From assembly GCF_023073335.1 (NCBI RefSeq), contig NZ_JADPJG010000019.1:1-64000 (forward strand): a stretch of DNA of 64,000 bases. The letters are read 5' to 3'. The translations under genes and the position numbers were made by a program. Every line of letters begins with the position of its first letter. Position 1 is the stretch's first letter. Positions 41,980 to 50,404 of this stretch are shown one piece after another. Below the pieces are notes generated by a model that had not been told where the DNA came from, searched no databases, and saw only the letters and a list, made by a program, of their open reading frames with translations. Source of the stretch: Bradyrhizobium sp. 21. Lineage in GTDB: Bacteria > Pseudomonadota > Alphaproteobacteria > Rhizobiales > Xanthobacteraceae.

Positions 41980-42801
41980 CTATCCGAATTCAGGGCCGGC
42001 AACGGCGAATGGCATGTCCTCAGCCATGGCGGTGGCCGGGCCGAACCGCATGCGCTGGAACGGTCGCTCGATGGTCCAGCCCGATGCGGTCAATCCTTCG
42101 GGGAATGCGCCCTGCGAGGCGACGGCGTCGAGCAGCAGCGGCCCTGTCTCCGACTGCGCGATTGCGTCGACCAGGGTCAGCGCCGCCGCGGCGTCATCGG
42201 CAAACAGCGGGCCGATATGGCGCGCGGTGCGTCCGTCGCGAACCAGCGCGATGGCGCCGTTCGCGGCGACGATGCGTGAGCCGGGCCGCTGCGCGAAGGC
42301 CGCGAGCAGGGCGGTTCGATCGAGGCCCGTAGCCCGCCGGTCACGCGCGCGAAGCTCATCGAGCGTCGCGGATGAAGGTGGTTGCGCGGCCGCTCGACCT
42401 GATGTCGCCAGCTTGAGGCGGCGCAATTGCAGCGTCGGCGTGAAGCCGAGCGGGCCATAGACGGCGGCGCCGTCGGGCGTCGCGTCGAGCCAACTCGTCA
42501 GGCCGTTCTTGCGCGCCGTCTCTAGACAAGCGTCAACCAGGCGCGTGGCGAGACCGCGGCGGCGATGGGTTGCCGTCACCAGCACCATGCTGATCCAGGC
42601 GTTGTTGCCGGGGTAAGGGAGTAGAGCCGCCGTGGCGACCAGCCGCATGCCGTCGCGGATACCGAAGACGACGCCTTCGTGCAGGAAGATTCGCCAGTCC
42701 TCCTCGGTCTGGTTCCAGCGCGCTTCTGTCGACAGTGCGAGCCCGGCTATCGCATCTTCGATGCGGAGCTTGATAATGCCCGCGACCTCAATATCGTCCA
42801 T
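41980..42801 (-). CDS. GNAT-family N-acetyltransferase
   Basis: A 273-residue protein with an N-terminal GNAT domain: MVLVTATHRRRGLATRLVDA holds the acetyl-CoA pyrophosphate loop (R-R-x-G-x-A/G). The C-terminal half is a second, weaker GNAT-like domain. It overlaps the upstream epimerase gene by 14 bases, so the two are translationally coupled. Substrate unknown; presumably acts on an intermediate of the operon's pathway. Confidence 0.85.
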   Translation of the reverse strand: MDDIEVAGIIKLRIEDAIAGLALSTEARWNQTEEDWRIFLHEGVVFGIRDGMRLVATAALLPYPGNNAWISMVLVTATHRRRGLATRLVDACLETARKNGLTSWLDATPDGAAVYGPLGFTPTLQLRRLKLATSGRAAAQPPSSATLDELRARDRRATGLDRTALLAAFAQRPGSRIVAANGAIALVRDGRTARHIGPLFADDAAAALTLVDAIAQSETGPLLLDAVASQGAFPEGLTASGWTIERPFQRMRFGPATAMAEDMPFAVAGPEFG

Positions 42802-43825
42802 CGCGCACCTCGTATTTGGTGGGCTTGCCGAGGCTCGGCATGGCGCGGGACACCCAGTCCGCCGTCCAGGTGATCAACTGCTCGGTGTCGACGACCGGCG
42901 GGCCGAACAGCGCGACGGCCCTGGATGTGTCGGTGAGCCACGCCGTTGGCTCTTCCTGGCCTGTCAGCACCGGCGCGCGGCCGAAGCGGGCGCCGAATTT
43001 CTGCGCGAGATCGCGCACCGCCAAAATCTCGTGGCCGCTGACATTGATCGCCGAGGTCGGCGCCGTGCAATGCGCGAGGCAACGCAGCGCCTGCGACGAG
43101 GCATCGCCCTGCCAGATGAAGTTGACATGAGAGATGCTGACATCGATCGGCGTGCCCGTGAGCACTTTCATCGCGATGTCGTGCAGCACGCCATAGCGCA
43201 TGTCGATCGCGTAATTGAGGCGGAATAGCCGTCCGGGTGTCGAAAGCTTGCGCGAAAAATATTCGAACATGCGCTCGCGCCCGACGCAGGATTGGGCGTA
43301 TTCGCCGGGCGGGTTCGGCGCCATCTCCTCGGTCGCGCCTTTGCCGTCGACGGGGACAAAAGGATAGATGCAGCCGGTCGAGAACGCCACGATCCGCGAC
43401 GACGGAAAGGCCTGCGCGACCAGCGCCGGCACGTGCGCATTCATCGCCCAGGTCAGCGACAGATCGCCCTCGGCGCCGAATTTGCGTCCGGCCATGAAGA
43501 TGATGTTGGGCGCCTTGGGCAGCGACTGAATCGCGGTCTCGTCCATCAAATCGCAGTTGATCGTCTCGACGCCGCGCGCATGCAGCCAGTCCTTCACGCC
43601 GGCTTCGCTGAAGCGCGCCACACCGATGACACGGCGATCCGGCACGGCCGCTTTCGCAAGCCCCGCCAGCGTCGGGCCCATCTTGCCGGCAACCCCCAAA
43701 ATCATGATGTCGCCTTCGACCTTGGCGAGGTCGTCGATCAATGCCTGCGTCGGCCTGCACAGGAGATCGTCGAGCGCAGCGATATCGGGGATGGTCTTCG
43801 GCAATGTCTGACGGGTGAGCAGCAT
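42788..43825 (-). CDS. NAD-dependent epimerase/dehydratase family protein
   Basis: A 345-residue Rossmann-fold short-chain dehydrogenase. IMILGVAGKMGPTLAGLA binds NAD(P); FSTGCIYPF supplies the Ser and Tyr positions of the extended SDR active site, with EYAQSCVGRER in place of the usual YxxxK. That departure (Y-A-Q-S-C) is notable and may affect catalysis. AAGGA precedes the ATG at 43825. Second gene of the transporter operon. Confidence 0.82.
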   Translation of the reverse strand: MLLTRQTLPKTIPDIAALDDLLCRPTQALIDDLAKVEGDIMILGVAGKMGPTLAGLAKAAVPDRRVIGVARFSEAGVKDWLHARGVETINCDLMDETAIQSLPKAPNIIFMAGRKFGAEGDLSLTWAMNAHVPALVAQAFPSSRIVAFSTGCIYPFVPVDGKGATEEMAPNPPGEYAQSCVGRERMFEYFSRKLSTPGRLFRLNYAIDMRYGVLHDIAMKVLTGTPIDVSISHVNFIWQGDASSQALRCLAHCTAPTSAINVSGHEILAVRDLAQKFGARFGRAPVLTGQEEPTAWLTDTSRAVALFGPPVVDTEQLITWTADWVSRAMPSLGKPTKYEVRDGRY

Positions 43826-43856
43826 GGGGCGGTCCTTGTCTTCAAGTCTGCCGTTT

Positions 43857-44627
43857 TCAGGTTTGTCTGGCGTCGCCGACCACGAACATGCGTTCGAAGA
43901 CGAGAACCAGGCCATAGAGAGCGACGCCGAGCAGCGTGAGCAGCACGACGGCCATCACCATCGCGGGCGTGTCGAGCGACGACTGCACCTGGATCATGAG
44001 GTAGCCAAGCCCGCGCTCGGAGGCGATGAACTCACCGACAATGGCGCCGGCGACCGCGAGGATGGCGCCGACCTTCATGCCGGAGAAAACGTAGGGCAGC
44101 GACCCCGGCAGCTGGATCTTGCGGAACAGCGTCCAGCGCGAGCCGTGCAGCGATTTGACGAGATCGAGCAGATCCGGCTCGACCTCTCGCAGGCCCCGCG
44201 CGGTGGTGAGCAGGATCGGAAAGAAACAGATGCTGAAGGCGATCAAAATGTTCGGCACGATGCCGTAGGAGAACCAGACGATGAGGAGCGGGCCGAGCGC
44301 CACTTTCGGAATCATGTTCAGCGTCACGAACAGCGGCAGCAGCACGAGGCTGATCAGCGGCGCCCAGCTGAAGATGACGGCCAGCGCGGCGCCGACGAAT
44401 GCGCCGAGCGCAAAGCCGCCGAGGATCTCGATCGCCGTCACCAGCGTATTGGTGCCCCAGGCGTAATTGGCGGTGCCCAGCGTCTGGATCGTGGCGAGCG
44501 GAGAGGGAAGGATGAATTTCGGCACGTGGAAGGTATCGACCAGGACCTGCCAGAGCACGAGCACGGCGAGGTGCACGATCAGGATGATCGCAAAGCTGCG
44601 TGAGGGGCTTGCGCCGTCTCCTGCCAC
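43857..44627 (-). CDS. ABC transporter permease (SsuC/TauC/NMT1 type)
   Basis: A 256-residue membrane protein with about six helices and the cytoplasmic loop VKSLHGSRWTLFRKIQLPGS followed by LPYVFSGMKVG (EAA-like motif). First gene of the operon. It starts with GTG at 44627. A perfect inverted repeat lies 68 bases upstream, just after the TetR stop codon, and is the probable operator. Confidence 0.9.
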   Translation of the reverse strand: MAGDGASPSRSFAIILIVHLAVLVLWQVLVDTFHVPKFILPSPLATIQTLGTANYAWGTNTLVTAIEILGGFALGAFVGAALAVIFSWAPLISLVLLPLFVTLNMIPKVALGPLLIVWFSYGIVPNILIAFSICFFPILLTTARGLREVEPDLLDLVKSLHGSRWTLFRKIQLPGSLPYVFSGMKVGAILAVAGAIVGEFIASERGLGYLMIQVQSSLDTPAMVMAVVLLTLLGVALYGLVLVFERMFVVGDARQT

Positions 44628-44694
44628 CGGTTGTTCCCTGTTGCCGCGGCCACTGTGCCGCTGATCGCAAGCCTAACCGTCCTTGAAGAAAGTT

Positions 44695-44710
44695 TCAACC
44701 AGTTGGTTGA
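44695..44710. promoter_or_regulatory. Candidate TetR operator upstream of the permease operon
   Basis: Perfect seven-base inverted repeat (TCAACCA/TGGTTGA, two-base spacer) between the TetR stop and the permease start. It fits the CAAC-N6-GTTG geometry also seen at 45362-45375 in the TetR/binding-protein divergent promoter. Confidence 0.62.
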
Positions 44711-45358
44711 TTAGGGGCGGAGCGAATGCAGCACGAGATCGGCGACGTGCCTGCGGCGCGCGCGGCGTGCGGCCCGGCTTGACAGGTCCTTGCCGAAGAT
44801 CGCCGACAGCGTCGGCGTATTCGAGAGATAGAAATAGCTGAGCCCCGCGATCGAGATATAGAGCTGGATCGGGTCGATACCCTTGCGGAACATCCCGGAG
44901 CGGACGCCTTCGTGGAGAATGTGGGAGACGCTCTTCACCAGGGGCGAATGCATCGCTTCCAGCCGCGTCGAGCCGCGGACGTGGCGGGCGCCACCGCGAT
45001 TCTCGTCGTTCAGGAGCACGATGAAATCGGGGTTCGTCGCGAGGTAATCGAACGAGGCCTCGATCAGCTTCCGGATCGCCTTTTCCGGCGGCAGGCCTTC
45101 GAGATTGAGCTGGCGCTCTTGCTCGCGGATATCGGCATAAACCCATTCGAGCACAGCGAGATAGAGCGCGTCCTTGTCGCCAAAGTAATGATAGACGAGC
45201 TGTTTGTTGACGCCGGCGCGCTCGGCGATCTCGTCGACGCGGGCGCCGGCAAAGCCGTGCTTGGCGAACTCCAGCCGCGCCGCGGTGAGCAGCTTCTTGC
45301 GGGTGGCGACGGGGTCACGCCGCTGCGGCACGGTGTCGCCAGAACGTTTTGCGGGCAT
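44711..45358 (-). CDS. TetR-family regulator of the NMT1-type transport regulon
   Basis: A 215-residue regulator with HTH at about 20-65 (ARLEFAKHGFAGARVDEIAE, GVNKQLVYHYFGDKDALY). The C-terminal domain (LLNDENRGGARHVRGSTRLE) suggests a RutR-like or similar TetR subgroup, but I cannot name the ligand. ATG at 45358. It is transcribed towards the permease operon and divergent from the binding-protein gene; matching operator candidates lie before both targets. Confidence 0.87.
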   Translation of the reverse strand: MPAKRSGDTVPQRRDPVATRKKLLTAARLEFAKHGFAGARVDEIAERAGVNKQLVYHYFGDKDALYLAVLEWVYADIREQERQLNLEGLPPEKAIRKLIEASFDYLATNPDFIVLLNDENRGGARHVRGSTRLEAMHSPLVKSVSHILHEGVRSGMFRKGIDPIQLYISIAGLSYFYLSNTPTLSAIFGKDLSSRAARRARRRHVADLVLHSLRP

Positions 45359-45361
45359 TTC

Positions 45362-45375
45362 CAACCAAACAGTTG
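45362..45375. promoter_or_regulatory. Second CAAC-N6-GTTG site, TetR/binding-protein promoter
   Basis: CAAC, six bases, GTTG, directly upstream of the TetR start and within the 100-bp divergent promoter. The same spacing as the perfect palindrome at 44695 suggests one regulator controls the binding protein, itself and the permease operon. Confidence 0.5.
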
Positions 45376-45458
45376 ACAATTCGAGAAGGGGCTTGTTGCA
45401 TTGGTATCCTCACATGGGGAGAGCGACAAGCCGGGTCGCGGCAATGAGGAGGGATGCG

Positions 45459-46475
45459 ATGAAGCGTTTGCAGGCGGTGGGCTCGGCCCTGGCTTTGACC
45501 GTGATACTCGGTTCACCGGCGGCGCCGGCGAGCGCGGGCGAGGCGGTCAATCTGATCCTGAACTGGACGCCGACGGCCGACCACTCGCCCTATTATTACG
45601 CGAAGGCGCAAGGTTGGTACGAGAAGGCGGGGATCGACCTGACGATCGAGACCGGCAAGGGCTCCGGCGTCTCCGCCGCCAAGGTCGGCTCCGGCGGCTC
45701 GCCGTTCGGCGTCGCCGATCTCGCCACCATGCTGGTGGCGAAGAGCAAGGGGGCCGACACCGTTGCCGTGATGAGCGTCTACGCCAACACCGGCCAGACG
45801 TTTTACTGGCTGAAGAGCTACGGCGTGAACGGCGTGAAGGAGTTTCCGAGCCACAAGATCGGCAACCCGCCCGGCGACGCCTCGCGCGTGATGTGGCCAG
45901 CTTTTGCCAAGGCCGCAGGCATCGCGCCTGATGCCGTCAGCTTCGTCAATATCGGGCCGACGGCGAAGATCGCGGCGCTGAAGAGCCACACCGTCGATAT
46001 CATCAGCGACTTCTACAACGAGCACGATCTGAAGGTGATCGAGTTCGGGCCCGATCTCGGCTACGTCAACTGGAAGGATATCGGGCTCAACCCTTACGGC
46101 AATTCGCTGATCGTCAACGGCGCCTATCTGCAGAAGAACCCGAAACTGGTCGAGGATTTCGTGCGCGTCACGCAAAAGGCGTTTGCGACATGCGTCGCCG
46201 ACGCCGCACCCTGCCTGAAGGCGCTGCTCGACCAGGTCTCCGGCCTCGACCAGGCGAACCAGGAGCGCCAGTGGGAGCGCATCAAGTTCTTGATGACCGA
46301 CGAATTCACGACGACCAAGTCGCTCGGCTGGATCGATGGCGAGCGGATGAAGAAGGACTACGAGCTGGTCCAGACCTATCTCGGCATGGAGAAGCCCTTC
46401 GACGTGACCACGGCGTTCACGACCAAGATGCTGGACCCGGGGATCAAGATGGATGCGAGCAAGGTGAAGAAGTAG
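45459..46475 (+). CDS. ABC transporter substrate-binding protein (NMT1/THI5-like)
   Basis: A 338-residue periplasmic binding protein. Signal peptide MKRLQAVGSALALTVILGSP ending ASAG, then NLILNWTPTADHSPYYYAKA, typical of the NMT1/THI5-like family that binds pyrimidines, sulfonates and similar small molecules. GGAGG lies about seven bases before the ATG at 45459. It completes the transporter with the permease at 43857 and ATPase at 40148 on the other strand. Confidence 0.9.
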   Translation: MKRLQAVGSALALTVILGSPAAPASAGEAVNLILNWTPTADHSPYYYAKAQGWYEKAGIDLTIETGKGSGVSAAKVGSGGSPFGVADLATMLVAKSKGADTVAVMSVYANTGQTFYWLKSYGVNGVKEFPSHKIGNPPGDASRVMWPAFAKAAGIAPDAVSFVNIGPTAKIAALKSHTVDIISDFYNEHDLKVIEFGPDLGYVNWKDIGLNPYGNSLIVNGAYLQKNPKLVEDFVRVTQKAFATCVADAAPCLKALLDQVSGLDQANQERQWERIKFLMTDEFTTTKSLGWIDGERMKKDYELVQTYLGMEKPFDVTTAFTTKMLDPGIKMDASKVKK

Positions 46476-46490
46476 GGGAGGCTCGCACGC

Positions 46491-46634
46491 TCCTCGTGCC
46501 CCGGACGCAGCGCAGCGTCCCTTTGACGGTGCGCTGCAGAGCCGGGGCCCGTATTGCCGAGGACCGTGTCCGTGATTTCTGGGTCCCGGCTCTGCGCAGC
46601 AGCGTTTCACGCTGCAGCGCGTCCGGGACACGAG
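46491..46634. repeat. Dispersed intergenic repeat, two inverted copies R3a/R3b
   Basis: R3a (about 46491-46550, plus strand) and R3b (about 46577-46634, minus strand) are copies of the element at 34133 and 35779, facing each other across 26 bases. Together they could form a long hairpin between the binding-protein gene and minC. Confidence 0.75.
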
Positions 46635-46742
46635 CGGCGCCGAGCAGCCACCTCCCACGTAACCGCACGGAGAAATTAACCGGCCATTAACCATATCGGC
46701 GGCATCGTTAACCATTCAATAACAGGGAACGAGTCGGCCGCT

Positions 46743-47438
46743 ATGGAGGCTGCAGCAAAAGTCCAACGCCAAATGGTGCGCCTGCGCGGGCGCTCCTATG
46801 TCGCCTTCGTGTTCGTGCCGACGGTTCCGATCCAGGACTGGCTGCAGGAAATCGACACCACCATCGCGCGCTCGCCGGGTTTCTTTGCCGGCAGGCCCGT
46901 GGTGATCGACCTGTCCTCGGTCGATCTTAGCCAATCCGGCATCGGCCATCTGCTGACCAGCCTTCAGGACCGCAACATCCGCGTGCTCGGCATCGAGGGC
47001 GTGGAGGAGGGCCGGTTGACCCCCATGATGCCGCCGCTGCTCTCGGGCGGACGGAGCTGCGTGGTCGAGCCGAGCGCGCCGAAGAAAGCCGAGAAGGTCG
47101 AGGCCAAGGCGACCTCACTGCTGCTCGAGGCCCCCGTGCGCTCCGGCCAGACCGTGATCTTCCCGGAGGGCGACGTGACCATTCTGGGCTCGGTCGGCTC
47201 CGGTGCCGAGGTCGTCGCCGGCGGCTCCATTCACATCTACGGCGCGCTGCGCGGCCGCGCCATGGCGGGCGTCAACGGTCACACGAGCGCACGCATCTAT
47301 TGTCAGAAGATCGAGGCCGAACTGCTTGCAATCGATGGCTTTTACCAGACTGCCGACGATATCGACGCGGCCCTGCGCGGCAAGCCGGCCCAGGCCTGGC
47401 TGCAGGGCAACACCATGCGAATTACTGCGCTGAACTGA
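46743..47438 (+). CDS. minC: Septum site-determining protein MinC
   Basis: A 231-residue cell-division inhibitor. The N-terminal domain (about 1-105) is followed by a linker with Lys/Glu and then the beta-helical C-terminal domain (VRSGQTVIFPEGDVTILGSV, GGSIHIYGALRGRAMAGVNG, ARIYCQKIEAELLAIDGFY). It blocks FtsZ polymerisation away from midcell when recruited by MinD. First gene of minCDE; minD starts 19 bases later. Confidence 0.96.
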   Translation: MEAAAKVQRQMVRLRGRSYVAFVFVPTVPIQDWLQEIDTTIARSPGFFAGRPVVIDLSSVDLSQSGIGHLLTSLQDRNIRVLGIEGVEEGRLTPMMPPLLSGGRSCVVEPSAPKKAEKVEAKATSLLLEAPVRSGQTVIFPEGDVTILGSVGSGAEVVAGGSIHIYGALRGRAMAGVNGHTSARIYCQKIEAELLAIDGFYQTADDIDAALRGKPAQAWLQGNTMRITALN

Positions 47439-47457
47439 CCAGAAGGAGATATTTGAG

Positions 47458-48273
47458 ATGGCCAAGGTACTGGTCGTAACATCAGGCAAGGGCGGCGTCG
47501 GCAAGACCACGACGACGGCCGCGCTGGGAGCCGCGCTGGCGCAGCGCGGCGAGAAGGTCGTCGTCGTCGATTTCGATGTCGGCTTGCGCAACCTCGACCT
47601 GGTGATGGGCGCCGAGCGCCGCGTCGTGTTCGACCTCATCAACGTGGTGCAGGGCGTCGCGAAACTTCCGCAGGCGCTGATCAAGGACAAGCGGCTGGAG
47701 AATCTCTGGCTGCTGCCGGCCTCGCAAACCCGCGACAAGGACGCGCTCACCGAAGAGGGCGTGGGCAAGGTCATCGACGATCTGCGCAGCCGTTTCGACT
47801 GGGTGATCTGCGACAGCCCGGCCGGCATCGAGCGCGGCGCCTCGATGGCGATGCGCTTTGCCGACGAGGCCGTCATCGTCACCAATCCGGAAGTCTCCTC
47901 GGTGCGCGATTCCGACCGCATCATCGGCATGCTCGATTCCAAGACCGTGCGGGCCGAGAAGGGCGAGCGCGTCGAGAAGCATATCCTCATCACGCGCTAC
48001 GATCCCTCGCGCGCCGCGCGCGGCGAGATGCTGACCATCGAGGACATCCTCGAAATTCTCGCAACGCCCTTGCTCGGCATCATTCCGGAGAGCCAGGACG
48101 TGCTGCGCGCCTCCAACGTCGGCACGCCCGTGACGCTGTCGAACGCGGAAGGCGCCCCGGCGCGGGCCTATATCGACGCGGCGCGGCGGCTGTGCGGCGA
48201 CACCGTGCCGATGCAGGTGCCGACCGAGCGCAAGGGTTTCATGGATCGTCTGCTGCGACGGAGGGCTGCATGA
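47458..48273 (+). CDS. minD: Septum site-determining ATPase MinD
   Basis: A 271-residue ParA-like ATPase: deviant Walker [17 protein letters not shown], then [16 protein letters not shown] and [16 protein letters not shown]. The C-terminal [12 protein letters not shown] is the membrane-targeting amphipathic helix. It recruits MinC and oscillates with MinE. AGAAGGAGAT precedes the ATG. Its stop overlaps the minE start. Confidence 0.97.
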   Translation: MAKVLVVTSGKGGVGKTTTTAALGAALAQRGEKVVVVDFDVGLRNLDLVMGAERRVVFDLINVVQGVAKLPQALIKDKRLENLWLLPASQTRDKDALTEEGVGKVIDDLRSRFDWVICDSPAGIERGASMAMRFADEAVIVTNPEVSSVRDSDRIIGMLDSKTVRAEKGERVEKHILITRYDPSRAARGEMLTIEDILEILATPLLGIIPESQDVLRASNVGTPVTLSNAEGAPARAYIDAARRLCGDTVPMQVPTERKGFMDRLLRRRAA

Positions 48274-48551
48274 GCATGGGTCTGCTTCGGCTTCTCCGCG
48301 GCAAAAAAGGCTCAGCACCGGTCGCGCGCGAACGGCTGCAGATTCTGCTTGCCCATGAACGCGGACTGCGCGGCCAGCCCGATCTGCTCGGTGTGCTGCG
48401 TGAGGAAATTCTCGCCGTCGTCTCCAGGCACGTGACGCTGGATCCGACCAAGGTCATCGTCCGGCTCGATCGCGGCGACGAGGTCTCGACCCTCGAGGTC
48501 GATATCGAGGTGCCCAACGACTTCGAACGCAAGCGCGTGGCGGTCGCGTAG
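48270..48551 (+). CDS. minE: Cell division topological specificity factor MinE
   Basis: A 93-residue protein. [11 protein letters not shown] is the membrane-binding N-terminus, [14 protein letters not shown] the anti-MinCD helix, and TLEVDIEVP the dimerisation end. ATGA overlap with minD gives translational coupling. Confidence 0.95.
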   Translation: MSMGLLRLLRGKKGSAPVARERLQILLAHERGLRGQPDLLGVLREEILAVVSRHVTLDPTKVIVRLDRGDEVSTLEVDIEVPNDFERKRVAVA

Positions 48552-48738
48552 GGACGCGACTGACGACGGCCCATTTGGGGTGGGTGAAGGCGGTCCGCTG
48601 GGCATAGCGGGCCGCCTTTGTCGTATGCGCGGGCGATCGGAACGAGAGGCATGACCGGTCGTTGTCAGAAACCCGCAGGGGTCATCGAGCTTGGGTCATC
48701 AAGCATGCCCCGCGGTTTCGTCAAACGGGAGAGCGCTC

Positions 48739-48924
48739 ATGATGACGGAGGTCCAGGTCCACACCGTCGCGCGCCAGATGCTGGAACGGCATGGTTTTGC
48801 GGCGATCGCGAAGGCCGCCGAACAGGCCCAGGCTTGCGAGGGCCGCGGCGAGGCCGATGACGCCAAGGAGTGGCGTCACATCGCGGACGCGATGAAGATC
48901 ATACGCGGTCCGCACCAGAGCTGA
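48739..48924 (+). CDS. Small conserved-looking protein
   Basis: A 61-residue soluble protein, mostly helical (VHTVARQMLERHGFAAIAKA and KEWRHIADAMKII). GGGAG lies seven bases before the ATG. No membrane segment or known motif. I recall similar short proteins in Bradyrhizobium, without a known role. Confidence 0.6.
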   Translation: MMTEVQVHTVARQMLERHGFAAIAKAAEQAQACEGRGEADDAKEWRHIADAMKIIRGPHQS

Positions 48925-48948
48925 CACTCGCAAAGCCCGAGCGCGCGC

Positions 48949-49197
48949 TCAACGCTCACCTTGATCAGCGCCTTGCTGCGGCGTGCGATGCTGGGTCTGC
49001 GGCTGGCTGCGCTCGCCAGTCTCCTTGCAGGGGAGCGGTTGCCACGAGCCGTCTGGCGCCTGCTGGTAGGCGCTACAGGATGAGGACGTGGACTTGTCCT
49101 CGCCCTTCAGGGCGTCGGAGTTCTTCGCCAGCACGGGCGCAGTCAGCACCGTAGCGACGGCCAACGCGCCGGCGAAAACGACATGGGTGATCCGCAT
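48949..49197 (-). CDS. Small exported protein
   Basis: An 82-residue protein with a signal peptide MRITHVVFAGALAVATVLTA ending VLA, then a Ser-rich segment with two cysteines and a Gln-rich tail. AAGGAG lies seven bases before the ATG, a near-perfect ribosome site. Family not recognised. Confidence 0.65.
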   Translation of the reverse strand: MRITHVVFAGALAVATVLTAPVLAKNSDALKGEDKSTSSSCSAYQQAPDGSWQPLPCKETGERSQPQTQHRTPQQGADQGER

Positions 49198-49311
49198 GAG
49201 GGTTCTCCTTTTCGATGTCGAAGAGGTCCCGCATACTGGCAAAAATTGTGACAATTATTGGTCAGGACGCGCCCGTGCAGTTGCGTGCTTAACGCGGTGC
49301 AAACGACCCCT

Positions 49312-49701
49312 CTAGCCGCCCTTGGCGCGGATCAGGCCGGCGAGGTTGGTCTTCTGAGCCTCGCACCAACCGGGCATGCCGAGGCGGCGCTGGTTGAGGT
49401 CGGTCGCCTGGGTCGCCACCGCGACCTCGGCCATCAAGTCGTCGTCCTGCTTCTCGCCCATCTTGCCGCCAGTATGCATCCAGGCAATCGCCTTGCGCAC
49501 CTTCTCGGTGGTGCCCTCGGGAAGCTGCATCTGCTCCGCCTTCCGCACCAGATCCTGGTAGACGACATCCGTGCCCGGGCATTCGACCTTGGCGGCGAAG
49601 GCCTGCAAGACCAGCGTGACATAGGTCGAGCGTGGATGGTCCTCGGCGTGGGCGGGCGCCGCCACCAGCAACAGGGCCGTCATCAGAAAACCAGCGCGCA
49701 T
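49312..49701 (-). CDS. Exported protein of unknown function
   Basis: A 129-residue protein: signal peptide at 1-19 (ending AHA), then a helical mature domain with two cysteines (KVECPGTDVVYQ and MPGWCEAQKTNLA) that could form a disulfide. It is separated from the next upstream gene by about 95 bases. No family recognised. Confidence 0.65.
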   Translation of the reverse strand: MRAGFLMTALLLVAAPAHAEDHPRSTYVTLVLQAFAAKVECPGTDVVYQDLVRKAEQMQLPEGTTEKVRKAIAWMHTGGKMGEKQDDDLMAEVAVATQATDLNQRRLGMPGWCEAQKTNLAGLIRAKGG

Positions 49702-49795
49702 CCTTGGTACCTCCCCAGATTTTTGGGAAGGCTAGCGGCTGGAGCGCCGCTCCGCAATGGGGGGATCGCGGACAGCCGCGAAGCCGGTCGGCGAG

Positions 49796-50026
49796 CTAGC
49801 GTTGCCAGGCCGGCACGGGATCGAGCGGCGTGCGATAGACCTCGTTGTGATCGCGATCGGTGACGCGCACGGCGCAACCCGTCCGTTGCAGTTCCGGCTT
49901 CACCTGCGACAGCTCGGTGGCCAGCTGAACGGCGCGATCGGAGGCGACCTCGATGTCTTCGAGGATGATTCCGCCCTGGTTCTTGAACTCTTCACCAACC
50001 ACGAGATCGAAGGAGTAGTAAGGCAT
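49796..50026 (-). CDS. DUF6894-like small protein
   Basis: A 76-residue protein starting MPYYSFDLVVGEEFKNQGGI and continuing with ILEDIEVASDRAVQLATELS. The order (M-P-x-Y-x-F-D, then D/E-x-G, then a helix rich in A) matches small proteins I remember as DUF6894, common in Bradyrhizobium. GGGGAA precedes the ATG at 50026. Function unknown. Confidence 0.6.
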   Translation of the reverse strand: MPYYSFDLVVGEEFKNQGGIILEDIEVASDRAVQLATELSQVKPELQRTGCAVRVTDRDHNEVYRTPLDPVPAWQR

Positions 50027-50404
50027 CCGAATTCCCCGGTGTGACGAATTGAGATTCAATGGAAGTCTCAACACATGACCGATGGTACCACTGAGTCGAT
50101 GTTTATCGAATGAACGGCGCGCGCAATCTCTGTGCTTATGGCGCAGAAATGATGTGCAACATTCGAGCGCTTTAAGATTTTATTAAATATGTCGGCGCGA
50201 TCATGATGCATGGAATTGCAGCAGAACCGGGCCCCGGGAACCGGCAGCTGCAAGAGAAGGCCGCCGGCATAGATCCCGACGGCCTTTTCTCTTGACGGAA
50301 GACGATCGAGGTATCGCTTCCCGTAGTTGCCCGGACTCAACGTATCATATCGAATAGGACAGCTTGCGCGTGTCGCGGCAGCGACGTTTGCGTTGTCGTC
50401 TGGT
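50027..50404. other. 378-bp gene-free stretch with a hairpin
   Basis: No convincing gene. It holds the strong hairpin at 50251-50294 and an AT-rich segment (about 50150-50200) that may contain the promoter of the minus-strand gene at 50026. Confidence 0.5.
50251..50294 (-). terminator. Long hairpin, probable terminator of the minus-strand gene ending at 50405
   Basis: CAAGAGA and TCTCTTG form the outer stem, AGGCCG and CGGCCT the inner stem, with a short bulge and an AT-containing loop. It lies about 110 bases downstream of the gene ending at 50405. The poly-T tract is modest on both strands, so a processing or RNA-stability role is also possible. Confidence 0.5.
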
